A DNA stretch of 64,000 nucleotides from Alphaproteobacteria bacterium (GTDB lineage: Bacteria; Pseudomonadota; Alphaproteobacteria; UBA7985; JAUIBT01): assembly GCA_030428565.1 (NCBI GenBank), contig JAUIDR010000001.1, forward strand, positions 1 through 64,000, written 5' to 3'. The translations under genes were made by a program, and so were the position numbers. Below, in pieces: positions 36,040 through 45,246 of the stretch. Positions within the stretch are counted from its first letter, which is position 1; the number at the start of each line of letters is the position of its first letter. The notes beneath the pieces were generated by a model. That model worked only from the letters and a program-made list of their open reading frames with translations. It had not been told where the DNA came from and searched no databases.

Positions 36040-38286
36040 ATGGCGAGCAGCAAAACCGACACCAAGCCCGACGCTTCAAGCAACCCACCCAGCCCGGTGT
36101 CTTTCAGCGAGGCTCTGTCGGAACGCTACCTGTCCTACGCGCTGTCAACCATCACGTCGCGATCATTACCCGACGTGCGCGACGGCCTCAAACCCGTGCA
36201 GCGGCGCTTGATCTACGCTATGCGCCTGCTGCGTCTCAATCCCAACGCGGGCTACAAGAAGTGCGCGCGGGTCGTCGGCGATGTCATCGGTAAGTATCAC
36301 CCGCACGGCGATACAGCTGTCTATGATGCGCTGGTCCGCCTGGCGCAAGATTTCGCCCAACGCTATCCGCTGATTGACGGTCAAGGCAACTTTGGCAACG
36401 TCGACGGGGATAACCCGGCTGCCATGCGATACACTGAAAGCCGCCTGACCCTGGTCGCCGAATACCTGATGCAGGGACTGGATGAAGACGCGGTTGACTT
36501 TCGCGACACCTACGACAGCGAGGACTCCGAACCTGTCGTTATGCCCTCGAATTTCCCGCATTTGCTGGCCAATGGCGCCCAGGGCATCGCGGTTGGCATG
36601 GCGACCTCGATCCCGCCGCACCACGTCGGAGAACTCTGCGACGCCGCACTGCACATCATCAAGAAGCCCGATTGTAGCGTTGCCGAGCTGGTGGACTACG
36701 TACAAGGACCAGATTTCCCAACGGGCGGCACGCTGGTCGAAGACAAGCAGACCATCATCAATGCCTACGAGACCGGGCGCGGCTCTCTGCGCTTGCGCGC
36801 CAAGTACGAAGTCGAGCGCTTGAAAGGCGGCAGCTACCAAATTGTCATTACCGAGGTTCCCTACCAGGTCCAAAAATCCAAGCTGATCGAGAAAATTGCT
36901 GAGCTGATCTTGTCAAAGAAGACCCAGCTTATCGGCGATGTCAGTGATGAAAGCGCTGAGGACGTGCGCATCGTAATTGAGCCGCGCTCGCGCAATGTCG
37001 ATCCGGATGTCTTGATGGCCAGCTTGTTCAAGTTCACCGACTTGGAGAGCCGGGTTTCCTTCAACATGAACGTACTTGACGCCAACAACATCCCGCGCGT
37101 CATGTCACTAAAGGAAATTCTTTGCGCCTTCTTGGACCACCGCCAGGTCGTGTTGCAACGCCGTACGCGTAACCGACTGGGGCAAATCGAGCGCCGCTTG
37201 GAGGTCTTGGGCGGTTTGATGGTCGCCTATCTGAACGTCGATGAGGTCATTCGCATCGTCCGTTTTGAAGACCACCCCAAAAAGGAATTGATCGCCCGCT
37301 TTGATTTGACCGAAGTGCAGGCCGAAGCCATCTTGAATTTGCGCTTGCGCGCTCTGAACAAGCTTGAGGAGGTGGAAATCCGCCGCGAGCAAGAAGCGCT
37401 GAGCGAAGAAAAGGCCCGCCTGGATGCTCTCATGGCTGATGCGGCTCTACAATGGCAGCACATCACCACCGAGCTTGAAGACGTGCGCCAGACCTTTGGT
37501 CGCGGCAAAGGCCAAGGCCGTCGCACCCGCATTCTGGGCGCGCCCAGTGACGCTGAGCTCGACGAGAGCGCACTGGTCGAAAAGGAACCTATCACGGTCA
37601 TATTGTCCGCGCGCGGCTGGGTCCGGGCCATGCGTGGCCACGGGGTCACGCCCGAAAGCGTTAAGTACAAGGAAGGCGACTCGGGTGCCTTCTTGCTCGC
37701 GTGCCAAACGACCGACAAGTTGTTGGTGGTCGCGGCTGATGGCCGCGCCTACACTCTGTCCGCCGACAAATTACCGGGCGGGCGCGGCTTTGGTGAGCCC
37801 TTGTCTTTGACGCTGGACATGGCGTCCAAGGCGGCAATCGTGACCGTGATCGTTGTTCAAGAAGGCAAGCAACTTTTGCTGGCCTCGGACGATGGCCGCG
37901 GCTTCATCGCCCCGCAGAGCGACTTAGTAGCTGCCACGCGTGGTGGCAAGCAGGTCATGAATCCCAGCGAGCCCGCCAAGCTCAGCGTCTGCCGCCCCGT
38001 TGAAGGCGATCACCTAGCCGTCGTAGGACAAAATCGTAAGTTGTTGATTTTCCCCCTTTCCGAGCTGCCGGTCATGGCCCGCGGTAAAGGTGTTATGCTG
38101 CAACGATACAAGGATGGCGGTATGACCGATGCTAAGACCTTCAATCTTGAAGACGGTCTTACTTGGCCGTGGGGCGCGGATAAGACCCGCACGGAAAAAG
38201 ACTTACTGGCCTGGATCGGCAAACGAGGCGCTGCGGGACGCATGGCCCCCAACGGCTTCCCGAAGTCTGGCAAGTTCGATCGCTAG
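36040..38286 (+). CDS. parC: DNA topoisomerase IV subunit A
   Basis: ParC with ParE decatenates daughter chromosomes. The 748-residue length separates it from the longer GyrA. The catalytic Tyr131 lies in [10 protein letters not shown]. The quinolone-determining region reads [13 protein letters not shown], with Thr92 and Asp96 at the positions of E. coli Ser80 and Glu84. A coiled-coil tower follows (about 370-460; [19 protein letters not shown]), and the C-terminal pinwheel (about 500-730) is shortened as in Par[16 protein letters not shown] is conserved. The leader carries a normal start ATG 36040 after CTGGAGCCCCC. Confidence 0.95.
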   Translation: MASSKTDTKPDASSNPPSPVSFSEALSERYLSYALSTITSRSLPDVRDGLKPVQRRLIYAMRLLRLNPNAGYKKCARVVGDVIGKYHPHGDTAVYDALVRLAQDFAQRYPLIDGQGNFGNVDGDNPAAMRYTESRLTLVAEYLMQGLDEDAVDFRDTYDSEDSEPVVMPSNFPHLLANGAQGIAVGMATSIPPHHVGELCDAALHIIKKPDCSVAELVDYVQGPDFPTGGTLVEDKQTIINAYETGRGSLRLRAKYEVERLKGGSYQIVITEVPYQVQKSKLIEKIAELILSKKTQLIGDVSDESAEDVRIVIEPRSRNVDPDVLMASLFKFTDLESRVSFNMNVLDANNIPRVMSLKEILCAFLDHRQVVLQRRTRNRLGQIERRLEVLGGLMVAYLNVDEVIRIVRFEDHPKKELIARFDLTEVQAEAILNLRLRALNKLEEVEIRREQEALSEEKARLDALMADAALQWQHITTELEDVRQTFGRGKGQGRRTRILGAPSDAELDESALVEKEPITVILSARGWVRAMRGHGVTPESVKYKEGDSGAFLLACQTTDKLLVVAADGRAYTLSADKLPGGRGFGEPLSLTLDMASKAAIVTVIVVQEGKQLLLASDDGRGFIAPQSDLVAATRGGKQVMNPSEPAKLSVCRPVEGDHLAVVGQNRKLLIFPLSELPVMARGKGVMLQRYKDGGMTDAKTFNLEDGLTWPWGADKTRTEKDLLAWIGKRGAAGRMAPNGFPKSGKFDR

Positions 38287-38327
38287 CGCTGTTTGCGCCG
38301 ATCGAATGGGTGGCCGAGTAGCCATGA

Positions 38328-38344
38328 CCGCCAATTATTGGCGG
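38328..38344. promoter_or_regulatory. Perfect 17-base dyad upstream of the patatin-like gene
   Basis: CCGCCAAT (38328-38335) and ATTGGCGG (38337-38344) are exact reverse complements around one central base. With no loop it cannot form a useful hairpin, so a protein-binding site is the simplest reading. It lies 42 bases after parC and 148 bases before the patatin-like start. The binding protein is unknown. Confidence 0.45.
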
Positions 38345-38491
38345 CGCGGCAAAGCTGATGGGGAATCGAAGGTTACAACCCGAGCCAATCTGACAAAACA
38401 GCAAGTGGTGACAGGGGCGTGAGCCTATGCTTATTTGGAGTCGCACGGTCCCTCGGACGACCTAACTTGCTGGAAGGAACTTCAGACACTC

Positions 38492-39499
38492 ATGCCTGAA
38501 ACTATGCGCATTTTGAGCATCGATGCCGGTGGTGTTCGTGGCCTCTTGCCTGCACTGCTGCTCAGCGAAATCGAGGCACGGACGGGCAAGCAGATTTGGC
38601 AGCTGTTCGACCTTGTGACCGGCACGGGAACCGGCGCTTTATTGGCGATTGGCTTGACCGTCCCTGCCCGCTCTGGCAAGCCCCTGCCGGCTGCCAAACT
38701 CCAGACCATTTTCGACCAGCCCAAGCGCTCCTTGTACCGGCGGACCTGGCTTCGAAAGTTCGCAGCGCATTTGCGCGGCGTGCAACCCAACTACTCAAAC
38801 AGCAATCTGCGCGTTTGGGCCCAGCATCACTACATGGACACAACACTTTCTGAAGCCAAGACCGGGCTCTTGCTCCCAGTCTATGATCTTGAGCGGCGTC
38901 AGCCCTATTTTTTCAAAAGCTGGAAAGCGCAGGGCCAACAGCTCAAAGATAAGTCCGAAATCTACCAAGACCGGAACTTTAGGGTCCGCGATATGGTCGG
39001 GGCTACCATGGCCGAGCCGGGCCTGTTTGACCCCAAAATCATTGGCTCGCAATCGGGCAGGCGCCTGACGGTCATCGACGGCAATTTGTTTGCCGCTCAT
39101 CCGGGCCTTTGCGGCCTGGTGTCTTCACACCGTCTGCGCCCGGAAGCCAAGACCTACCGCATGGTCTCGCTAGGGACTGGCCAGGATACCAAGGGCGTCA
39201 GCCTTTTGCAGGCGCGCGGCTGGGATAGCCTGAAATGGCAAAAGCAAATGCTGAATTTGGCTCTGGATGGCATGCAGGGTTCGATCGATTATCAACTGCG
39301 TGAAATCCTGGGGCCGGAGAACTATTTGCGGGTCAATCCTGAGCTTGCCTTGCGCAAACCGCTGCGTGGCCCTGATGATCTGCGATTGATCCACCGTGAC
39401 GCTGTGCGCAAAGCAGCCATGGGCGCTATCGAAAAAGACCCTATCTTCTCGACTATCCTTAGCGATCTCAATCGGGTGGCTTCGCCCGCCGTGCCTTAG
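38492..39499 (+). CDS. Patatin-like protein lacking the nucleophilic serine
   Basis: With ATG 38492 the 335-residue product starts MPETMRILSIDAGGVRGLLP, with the patatin oxyanion-hole motif (DGGG-x-R) present as DAGGVRG. The nucleophile elbow, GTSTG in active patatins, is GTGTG (44-48): residue 46 is Gly, encoded GGA. The second catalytic element, usually DGG, is DGN (196-198), so Asp196 survives. ATMAEPGLFD replaces the usual ATSAAP. Overall length and order match the bacterial patatin group, but hydrolysis by the Ser-Asp dyad should be impossible. It is probably a pseudo-enzyme. The frame is intact and uses neighbour-like codons, so it is not an evident pseudogene. GGAAGGAA lies 14 bases upstream. 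Confidence 0.8.
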   Translation: MPETMRILSIDAGGVRGLLPALLLSEIEARTGKQIWQLFDLVTGTGTGALLAIGLTVPARSGKPLPAAKLQTIFDQPKRSLYRRTWLRKFAAHLRGVQPNYSNSNLRVWAQHHYMDTTLSEAKTGLLLPVYDLERRQPYFFKSWKAQGQQLKDKSEIYQDRNFRVRDMVGATMAEPGLFDPKIIGSQSGRRLTVIDGNLFAAHPGLCGLVSSHRLRPEAKTYRMVSLGTGQDTKGVSLLQARGWDSLKWQKQMLNLALDGMQGSIDYQLREILGPENYLRVNPELALRKPLRGPDDLRLIHRDAVRKAAMGAIEKDPIFSTILSDLNRVASPAVP

Positions 39500-39860
39500 A
39501 CACATTGGGCGCTGGAGCGAGACCAAGAGCCTCAATAACCCGTAATCGGCAGCTGCACTGCTCTTCTCAGCCTCGCGCACCAACTTTTCAGCATGCCCTT
39601 GAAGCACAAAAAAAGACCGAGCCAATGGCCCGGCCGTCGAGGTCCCCAACGTAGCGTCACTGACGGGGTGAAGCAACGCTTAGCGCTCATGCGCGTGTTG
39701 GGGCTAGCTGTTCGATGGGGAGGGACGTTTCCCGCGTTGTCGCGTATGGTCGTTGCGACTGCTGATTAAGACAGCAGCGACGCGGATTTTTGAAAACAGA
39801 CCTTAGCCAGCGACGCGGCGAGCCGTTACTAAACGGCAATCGCATAAATTGGCTGAGGCG
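39500..39860. other. Intergenic region between the patatin-like gene and the small HTH gene
   Basis: No gene is recognised. Imperfect hairpins lie at 39739-39760 (GTCGC/GCGAC) and 39758-39776 (CTGCTG/CAGCAG around ATTAAGA), followed by a short T run at 39787-39791. This might end a small plus-strand RNA, but support is weak. Confidence 0.4.
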
Positions 39861-40061
39861 CTAGGATGCCCGAGCCACCTTGCTACGCTCGACATTGGCT
39901 ACGCCGTATTTTTTCTTCCAACGATAAAAGGAACGATCCGTGATTTGGAAGCGGTGCAGCAGTTCAGGAACGCTCACCCCTTTTTGGTACTCTGCAAGGA
40001 TAAGCTGTACGGTTTGGTCTGACACGCGCTGGCGAGGGCGCTGGTTAATCATGCTGGTCAC
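39861..40061 (-). CDS. Small transposase-type HTH protein (IS3/IS911 OrfA-like), shortened
   Basis: The 66-residue product starts at GTG 40061 after AAAGGACATCCGA, a good ribosome-binding site; an in-frame ATG follows three codons later. Residues 12-56 form the HTH_Tnp_1 fold of IS3-family OrfA proteins: VSDQTVQLILAEYQKGVSVP and FQITDRSFYRWKKKYGV. Real OrfA proteins continue with a leucine zipper (LKKLEEEN-type), but here the protein ends ERSKVARAS. No OrfB or terminal repeats were found nearby. It is either an IS remnant that kept its start, or a domesticated DNA-binding protein. Confidence 0.65.
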   Translation of the reverse strand: MTSMINQRPRQRVSDQTVQLILAEYQKGVSVPELLHRFQITDRSFYRWKKKYGVANVERSKVARAS

Positions 40062-40227
40062 TCGGATGTCCTTTCGAAGTGAAATATGCCTATGACTGGT
40101 TTCTCCAGCTCTATGATTCTTGGTTTTCCTTTACGGGCACCAAGTCCCTGTCCCCCCGGACAGAAACTTGACGTCCGATGAAAAGGGGCGCGCAATCCGC
40201 CCCTGCTCACGAGCCACAAGGCGGCTC

Positions 40228-40872
40228 TTATTCTTCGGGTGTTACGTCCAACTCAGGGGCAGCTGAGACGATATTGATATCCTCAGCTTTACAACCGCTC
40301 ATGCACCGCTCGCTATAGGCCTCGGAAACGGCACGATCATCAGCGAAGAAGTTGGCGCGGTTCGGCATCTCGATTTGCGCGAAATTGTCTTGGTTAAGTT
40401 CTTGATCGTACTCAACAATTTGGTTTTCCGCCAAAATGTAGGCCGACAAGGCATAGACTTCATCCGGGCTCAGCGTTTTGGCATCGCCATACGGCATGGC
40501 GCGATAAATGTAGTCGAACAGCGTCGAGGTATAGGGCCAATAAGAGCCCACCGTCTTTTCCGGACGCTCTTCAGTCAAGCTGCCGTGACCACCAGTCAGA
40601 ACGGGCCAGCGGCCAACCCCTTCGCCAAAGTCGCCGTGACACATGGCACAGCGATCAGCGAACAAGGCCTCACCGTCTTCGGCTGTGCCCTTGCCAACCG
40701 GCAAGCCAAGGCCGTCTGGACGCACGTCGATATCCCAGGCCGCGATTTGCTCGGGCTGCGCGACAGCGCCGATGCCAGAGATACTTGGGCGCTGATAGTC
40801 TTGCGCCAGCACCGATGTTGCAAGACCGAGTGCAAGAAGGCCGGTCAAACCCAAAGTCATTACTGATTTCAT
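40228..40872 (-). CDS. soxD: SoxD-like cytochrome c subunit of sulfur dehydrogenase
   Basis: ATG 40872 gives 214 residues with a Sec signal peptide (MKSVMTLGLTGLLALGLATS, cleavage after VLA). One heme c site, CAMCH (75-79), is followed by MPYGDAKTLSPDEVYALSAY, where the methionine is the probable axial ligand. Paracoccus SoxD has two heme domains; only one CxxCH is present here, and the C-terminal CMSGC has no heme-binding His. It starts four bases after the soxC stop, so it is the electron acceptor of SoxC in the periplasm. A SorB-type reading is possible, but the SoxC partner favours SoxD. Confidence 0.82.
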   Translation of the reverse strand: MKSVMTLGLTGLLALGLATSVLAQDYQRPSISGIGAVAQPEQIAAWDIDVRPDGLGLPVGKGTAEDGEALFADRCAMCHGDFGEGVGRWPVLTGGHGSLTEERPEKTVGSYWPYTSTLFDYIYRAMPYGDAKTLSPDEVYALSAYILAENQIVEYDQELNQDNFAQIEMPNRANFFADDRAVSEAYSERCMSGCKAEDINIVSAAPELDVTPEE

Positions 40873-40876
40873 TGTC

Positions 40877-42118
40877 TTACACCAACTGAACGTTTTCGAC
40901 ACCACCATCCGGCTTAATGTGCCAGGTATGGACGGAGTTGTTATGGTAGATGGAATTGACACCGCGAACCGAGCGATTTTGCGCAAACGTCGGCTGCACG
41001 TAGCCCGTATCGTCGTAAGCGCGCGATTGGATCAACATCTCTTGCCCCTGCCATTCAAACGGCAGACTAAAGCGCGTCAGACACTTGGGCATAACCGGGC
41101 CTTCCAAATCGGCCGGGATCCAGTTGTTGCCGCCGTCTAGCGAGATATCAACACCCTTGACCGCGCCACGACCAGACCAGGCCAAGCCCGAAATCATGTG
41201 GAATCCCCTGCGATCCAGCCACGGCTTTTCGGGCGATGGCCGCGTGATGACCGAATTACAATCTTGCACCCATGTAAACATGCGTGCGCGACCGTCTTCT
41301 AACAGATCGGTATACTTTGAGGTTTCCTCTCTTGCGAACCAAGGCATATCGCCGATCTCAAGGCGGCGGATCCACTTGACCCACATATTGCCTTCGAAGC
41401 CCGGCACAATGAGACGCATGGGATAGCCCTGAGCCGGGCGCAATGCCTCGCCATTCTGCGCCCAAGCGATCATGCAATCGTCCATGATCTTTTCCATTGG
41501 GATCGAGCGGTTCATGCCCGCCGCATCGGCGCCCTCGGCCAACACCCATTTTCCGTTCGGCTTGACGCCCACCATTTCCATCAGGGTAGACAGTTTGACA
41601 CCGGTGTACTGACAGCAAGACACCATGCCATGGGTGAACTGACAGCCATTAAGCTGAGCACCACGCCATTCCATACCGCCATTGGCGGCGCATTCGATGA
41701 AATAGAAACGGCTCACACTCGGCAGGCGCTTCAAGTCTTCAAGGCTAAAGACCAACGGCTTGTCTACCAAACCATGGATCATCAATCGATGCTCGGCCGG
41801 ATCGACAATCGCGCGACCGCCGTGATGGCGCTCAAAATGCAGCCCGTTGGGGGTAATGAAACCCTCCAGATCCGCCAGCGGTGTAAAGTTAATGGAAGAA
41901 ACGCTATCCGCGGTCAACCAAGGCACATTGCGGCGCACAACATGAGCTTCGAATTCTGACGGCGTGCCATAGGGTTCGTCATCGACGCCGGCACCTAAAT
42001 ACTGCCCCCATTCTTTGGGTTCGAAAGGGTTAGCGGCCTTGGCGCTTCCGGCGGCCAGAGCACCCGCAGACGCGGCACCAGCGGCCAGAAACCCGCGACG
42101 GTTGAGAGCGTTGGTCAT
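40877..42118 (-). CDS. soxC: SoxC-like molybdenum sulfur dehydrogenase
   Basis: The 413-residue protein belongs to the sulfite oxidase family. The N-terminus has a twin-arginine signal (NRRGFLAAG), so it is exported folded with its molybdenum cofactor. The cofactor-ligand cysteine is Cys143 in FIECAANGGMEW, the SoxC variant of the CAGN motif. RLIVPGFEGNMWVKWIRRLE and SGLAWSGRGAVKGVDISLD (dimerisation domain) are conserved. SoxCD oxidises carrier-bound sulfur in thiosulfate oxidation. The rest of the sox cluster (XYZAB) is not in the window. Plain sulfite dehydrogenase activity cannot be excluded. Confidence 0.85.
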   Translation of the reverse strand: MTNALNRRGFLAAGAASAGALAAGSAKAANPFEPKEWGQYLGAGVDDEPYGTPSEFEAHVVRRNVPWLTADSVSSINFTPLADLEGFITPNGLHFERHHGGRAIVDPAEHRLMIHGLVDKPLVFSLEDLKRLPSVSRFYFIECAANGGMEWRGAQLNGCQFTHGMVSCCQYTGVKLSTLMEMVGVKPNGKWVLAEGADAAGMNRSIPMEKIMDDCMIAWAQNGEALRPAQGYPMRLIVPGFEGNMWVKWIRRLEIGDMPWFAREETSKYTDLLEDGRARMFTWVQDCNSVITRPSPEKPWLDRRGFHMISGLAWSGRGAVKGVDISLDGGNNWIPADLEGPVMPKCLTRFSLPFEWQGQEMLIQSRAYDDTGYVQPTFAQNRSVRGVNSIYHNNSVHTWHIKPDGGVENVQLV

Positions 42119-42778
42119 GGTTTGCTTCTTTCACTTAACGCTATATTCGAATGTGTGTGAATTTGACGGTAGCAAAGAGAAACCAGGAGATCAATATTCT
42201 ATTATCCGAATATACACTAATTCTGATGCAACTCCACAATGCGGAACGGCGCACCCGAAATGCCCTTGCTGTTGTGCGGTCCTCCCCTTCCAGAGAGCGC
42301 CTCATTATGCCCGCTTGCGCGTCAATAACGGCTCGCACAGACCAATGGATAATTTTGATATAGACCTTTGCGCGAGGACCCAGCACGGGTCTCTTTTGGA
42401 AAGTAACGCCAAAGCCAACCAATATCCGTGTATTGCTGGCGGCAAAACCCAATCTAAGGTCGGACCAATTGATTCTTCACAAAGCGCTTGCAGTTATATT
42501 CATATATTATGATATTATAAGCGACGTTTTGCACGAAAGCCACGATGCACCGCAAACCTTGCCACCCTGCTCATGCCACTTCGCAGCCAACAGGCTGCAA
42601 GCGGCCTATGCGCGCCCAAGGCCAAAATCCGTCTTATTTTCCCACAGGGTGAGACGGTGGCGGAGTTTTAGCTCAACTTTTCAGCTCGAAACGCATAAGT
42701 TGCGAGAAATAGCGCTTAATTGTCGCCCACTTAAGTTCTCGCAGACCGCATGACAACAACCAGAGGCCCGCTCAAAAA
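42119..42778. other. AT-rich intergenic region between soxC and the ArsR-family gene
   Basis: This 660-base gap is clearly richer in A and T than its neighbours, most of all at 42140-42240 and 42485-42530. It contains a perfect operator-like repeat at 42194-42213. Two weaker relatives are ATTC-N10-GAAT at 42145-42162, and ATATTC-N9-GATAT at 42496-42515. Both flanking genes are divergent, so it holds both promoters. No gene was recognised; the short frames across it look random. Confidence 0.6.
42194..42213. promoter_or_regulatory. Probable SqrR/BigR-type operator upstream of soxC
   Basis: ATATTC (42194-42199) and GAATAT (42208-42213) are perfect reverse complements around eight bases. Persulfide-sensing ArsR repressors of the SqrR/BigR group bind ATTC-N8-GAAT. 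The site lies 76 bases upstream of the soxC start, in the gap shared with a regulator gene of that group. The match of motif, regulator and target genes makes this the best-supported regulatory site in the window. Confidence 0.68.
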
Positions 42779-43138
42779 ATGAACGACCTGCCACCTCGCA
42801 GCGTAGACGAGAAGCCCACCAGCAAGACTATGGTGGATATGGCCCTCATGTCGGATCGGGCCGAAGAAGCATCGGCCTTGATGCGGGCCCTGGGCAATTC
42901 GCACCGCTTGCTGATCTTGTGCATTTTATCGAGCGGTGAGGCCTCAGTCGGCGAAATCCAAGAGCAACTAGGCTTGCGGCAGAGCCTGGTTTCCCAGCAT
43001 CTGACGCGGCTCAGGGCGGACGATTTGGTCACCGCCCGGCGCTCTCAGCAGTTTATGCTCTATTCCCTTAAGAACGATGTCGTGCGCGACATGATCGGCG
43101 TTTTGTGTACGCACTACATGGACAACTGCCGCGCCTAG
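42779..43138 (+). CDS. ArsR-family regulator, SqrR/BigR/SoxR type
   Basis: The 119-residue winged-helix protein contains ALGNSHRLLILCILSSGEAS (37-56) and the HTH VGEIQEQLGLRQSLVSQHLT. Cys48 in LLILCILSSGE sits where SqrR and BigR have the first of two redox cysteines; Cys110 or Cys117 near the C-terminus (LCTHYMDNC) could be the second. Such repressors sense sulfane sulfur by forming a disulfide or tetrasulfide link, then release sulfur-oxidation genes. It is divergent from soxC across a gap with a matching operator. The last codons and stop lie in the first unit of a 26-base tandem repeat. Confidence 0.85.
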   Translation: MNDLPPRSVDEKPTSKTMVDMALMSDRAEEASALMRALGNSHRLLILCILSSGEASVGEIQEQLGLRQSLVSQHLTRLRADDLVTARRSQQFMLYSLKNDVVRDMIGVLCTHYMDNCRA

Positions 43139-43216
43139 TGCGTGTGGACAACTGGCGGGCCCAGAACGCGTGAACAACTGGCGCGCCTAGTGCGTGTGGA
43201 CAACTCTAGTGCCCAG
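43119..43216 (+). repeat. 26-base tandem repeat overlapping the arsR-type gene end
   Basis: Units are 43119-43144, 43145-43170, 43171-43196 and a partial one 43197-43216, each opening TGGACAACT (TGAACAACT in the third). Unit 1 contains the final codons and stop codon of the regulator gene, so the repeat arose by copying the gene's end. The unit length is not a multiple of three. Confidence 0.85.
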
Positions 43217-43232
43217 CCACACGATCAGAAAC

Positions 43233-43267
43233 AAAAAAACCCCGCCGGGCCAGCGCTCGACGGGGTT
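43233..43267 (-). terminator. Terminator of the rpsB-tsf operon
   Basis: On the minus strand AACCCCGTCGAG pairs with the later CCGGCGGGGTT (one bulge) and runs into TTTTTTT at 43239-43233. It follows the tsf stop by about 120 bases. Confidence 0.8.
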
Positions 43268-43387
43268 CTTCGTTCGTCTTTGCAGTCAGCTTGTCGAAAC
43301 AACGAGCCTGGGGACCGGTCTGATTTGCACAAAACCGATACCCAAAGCGCGCTCTTTTCCTGTTGGCGCCGACCGATAGAAACGCGT

Positions 43388-44314
43388 TTAGACGCCAGCA
43401 GCGGCCTTAACTTCAGCGGCGAAATCCGCTTCTTCCTTCTCAATGCCGTCGCCCAATTCAAAGCGGACAAAGCCGGTCATCTTGATGTCAGCGCCCAGCT
43501 CTTTACCCTGCGCTTCGATGAACTTGCCAACCATGAAGTCGGTGTTGATGACGAAGGTCTGCTCCAGTAGAACGACTTCTTCGTAGTACTTGCGCATACG
43601 GCCTTCGACCATCTTTTCAGCGATTTCCTGGGGCTTGCCAGAAGCAACCGCTTGGTCAAACAAGACTTTGCGCTCGCGCTCGACGATGGCCGGGTCCAGA
43701 TCATCGGTTGAAAGCGATGCCGGGTTGGTCGCCGCAATATGCATAGAGATTTGCTTGGCGATGCCGTCCAAAGCAGCCGCATCAGCAGCCGATTCCAAAG
43801 CTACCAGCACGCCGATCTTGCCCATGCCCGGAACGATCGAGCCGTGAACGTAAGAAGCCACAACGCCCTGCTCTACCGACAGGTATTCTGAGCGACGCAG
43901 GCCCATGTTCTCGCCGATGGTAGCGACCATGTGGGTGATTTCATCGGCAAAATTGCGCGATGAGCCGGGGCAATCGGCGGTCTTAACCGCTTCCAGGTCG
44001 CCCTTGGCGTCGATAGCTGCTTGTGCAACCTTGCCGACATAGCCTTGGAAGATCTCATTGCGCGCAACGAAGTCGGTCTCGGCGTTGACTTCGACCACAG
44101 CGCCAGCGGTGCCAGCGGTTGCAACGGCAACCAAGCCTTCAGCCGCAACACGGCCAGACTTCTTTGCAGCCTTAGACAGGCCCTTTTTGCGCAGCCAATC
44201 CACCGCTTCATCGACGTTGCCGTCGGTCTCAACCAGTGCCTTCTTGGCGTCCATCATGCCTGCGCCGGTCATGTCGCGCAGTTCTTTGACCAGTGCTGCT
44301 GTAATCGCTGCCAT
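43388..44314 (-). CDS. tsf: Translation elongation factor Ts
   Basis: EF-Ts exchanges GDP for GTP on EF-Tu. The 308-residue protein begins [19 protein letters not shown], with the signature [20 protein letters not shown] at 13-32. A second signature, [18 protein letters not shown], lies at about 73-90. The order rpsB then tsf is universal; the gap between them is 125 bases. The usual next genes pyrH-frr are absent here: the operon ends at a terminator (43233-43267). Confidence 0.97.
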   Translation of the reverse strand: MAAITAALVKELRDMTGAGMMDAKKALVETDGNVDEAVDWLRKKGLSKAAKKSGRVAAEGLVAVATAGTAGAVVEVNAETDFVARNEIFQGYVGKVAQAAIDAKGDLEAVKTADCPGSSRNFADEITHMVATIGENMGLRRSEYLSVEQGVVASYVHGSIVPGMGKIGVLVALESAADAAALDGIAKQISMHIAATNPASLSTDDLDPAIVERERKVLFDQAVASGKPQEIAEKMVEGRMRKYYEEVVLLEQTFVINTDFMVGKFIEAQGKELGADIKMTGFVRFELGDGIEKEEADFAAEVKAAAGV

Positions 44315-44439
44315 GGTATCCTCATCAATTTCGAAAATTTGGGGGAGAAATTTATTGTGCGCGCTTCTGACCCGAAGGTGGCGCGCTGATGCTGGAGCGG
44401 CTCCCGTACGAACCCGCCCCAGTTTGATTGTTTAGCCGG

Positions 44440-45246
44440 TTAGGCGGATGCGGCGTCGCCAGCTTCACTCGCGGCTTCTTCACCCGCTGCGCCGTTGGCC
44501 AGCGCTACTTCTTCAGGAACCTCAACAGCTTCACCCAGGTCGACGCCAGAGCGAGTCAATTCAGCCTGAATGCCCTGAACGATCGATTCGCTGAACAGGT
44601 CGCAATACAGGTTGATCGCACGCAGTGCATCGTCGTTGCCGGGTACCGGGAAGTCGATGCCAGCAGGGTCAGCGTTCGAGTCAAGAATACCAATAACCGG
44701 AATACCCAGGTTGTTGGCTTCTTTGATTGCCAGGTGCTCTTTAACAACGTCGACAACGACCATAACGTCAGGCAGGCCGTTCATGTCGCGGATACCACCC
44801 AGCGCACGATCCAGCTTTTCCTTGTCGCGGGTCATCAACAGCGCTTCTTTTTTGGTCAAAACCTGCGCTTCTTCAGTCAGGCGGCGCTCCAGCTCTTGCA
44901 GGCGCTTGATTGACTGAGAGATGGTCTTCCAGTTGGTCATCATGCCGCCCAACCAGCGGTGATTGACGTAGTACTGGCCACAAGCTGTCGCGGTTTCAGC
45001 GATTTTCTCTTGAGCCTGACGCTTGGTGCCCACGAACAGAACGCGGCCGTTGTTGGCAGCAACCGACTGAAGCTTTTCCAGTGCCTTGTACAGCAGCGGA
45101 ACGGTTTGCTCCAAGTTGATGATGTGGATCCCGTTGCGCGCACCAAACAGGTAGGGTGCCATTTTCGGGTTCCAGCGGCGCGTATTGTGGCCAAAGTGAA
45201 CGCCAGCTTCCATGAGCTGACGCAGAGTAAAGGTCGGCGTATCCAT
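44440..45246 (-). CDS. rpsB: 30S ribosomal protein S2
   Basis: The protein starts [20 protein letters not shown] with ATG 45246 after AAAAGGAC; two more in-frame codons upstream (TTG GTT) are less likely. Its 268 residues include [20 protein letters not shown] and a central part with [20 protein letters not shown] and DSNADP, all normal for S2. The C-terminal 35 residues are acidic and Ala/Glu-rich ([20 protein letters not shown]), an extension common in alphaproteobacteria. Confidence 0.97.
   Translation of the reverse strand: MDTPTFTLRQLMEAGVHFGHNTRRWNPKMAPYLFGARNGIHIINLEQTVPLLYKALEKLQSVAANNGRVLFVGTKRQAQEKIAETATACGQYYVNHRWLGGMMTNWKTISQSIKRLQELERRLTEEAQVLTKKEALLMTRDKEKLDRALGGIRDMNGLPDVMVVVDVVKEHLAIKEANNLGIPVIGILDSNADPAGIDFPVPGNDDALRAINLYCDLFSESIVQGIQAELTRSGVDLGEAVEVPEEVALANGAAGEEAASEAGDAASA

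Noticed and set aside
39739-39791. Possible small RNA with terminator after the patatin-like gene
   Set aside because: The hairpins are short and imperfect and the T run is short; no promoter could be recognised.
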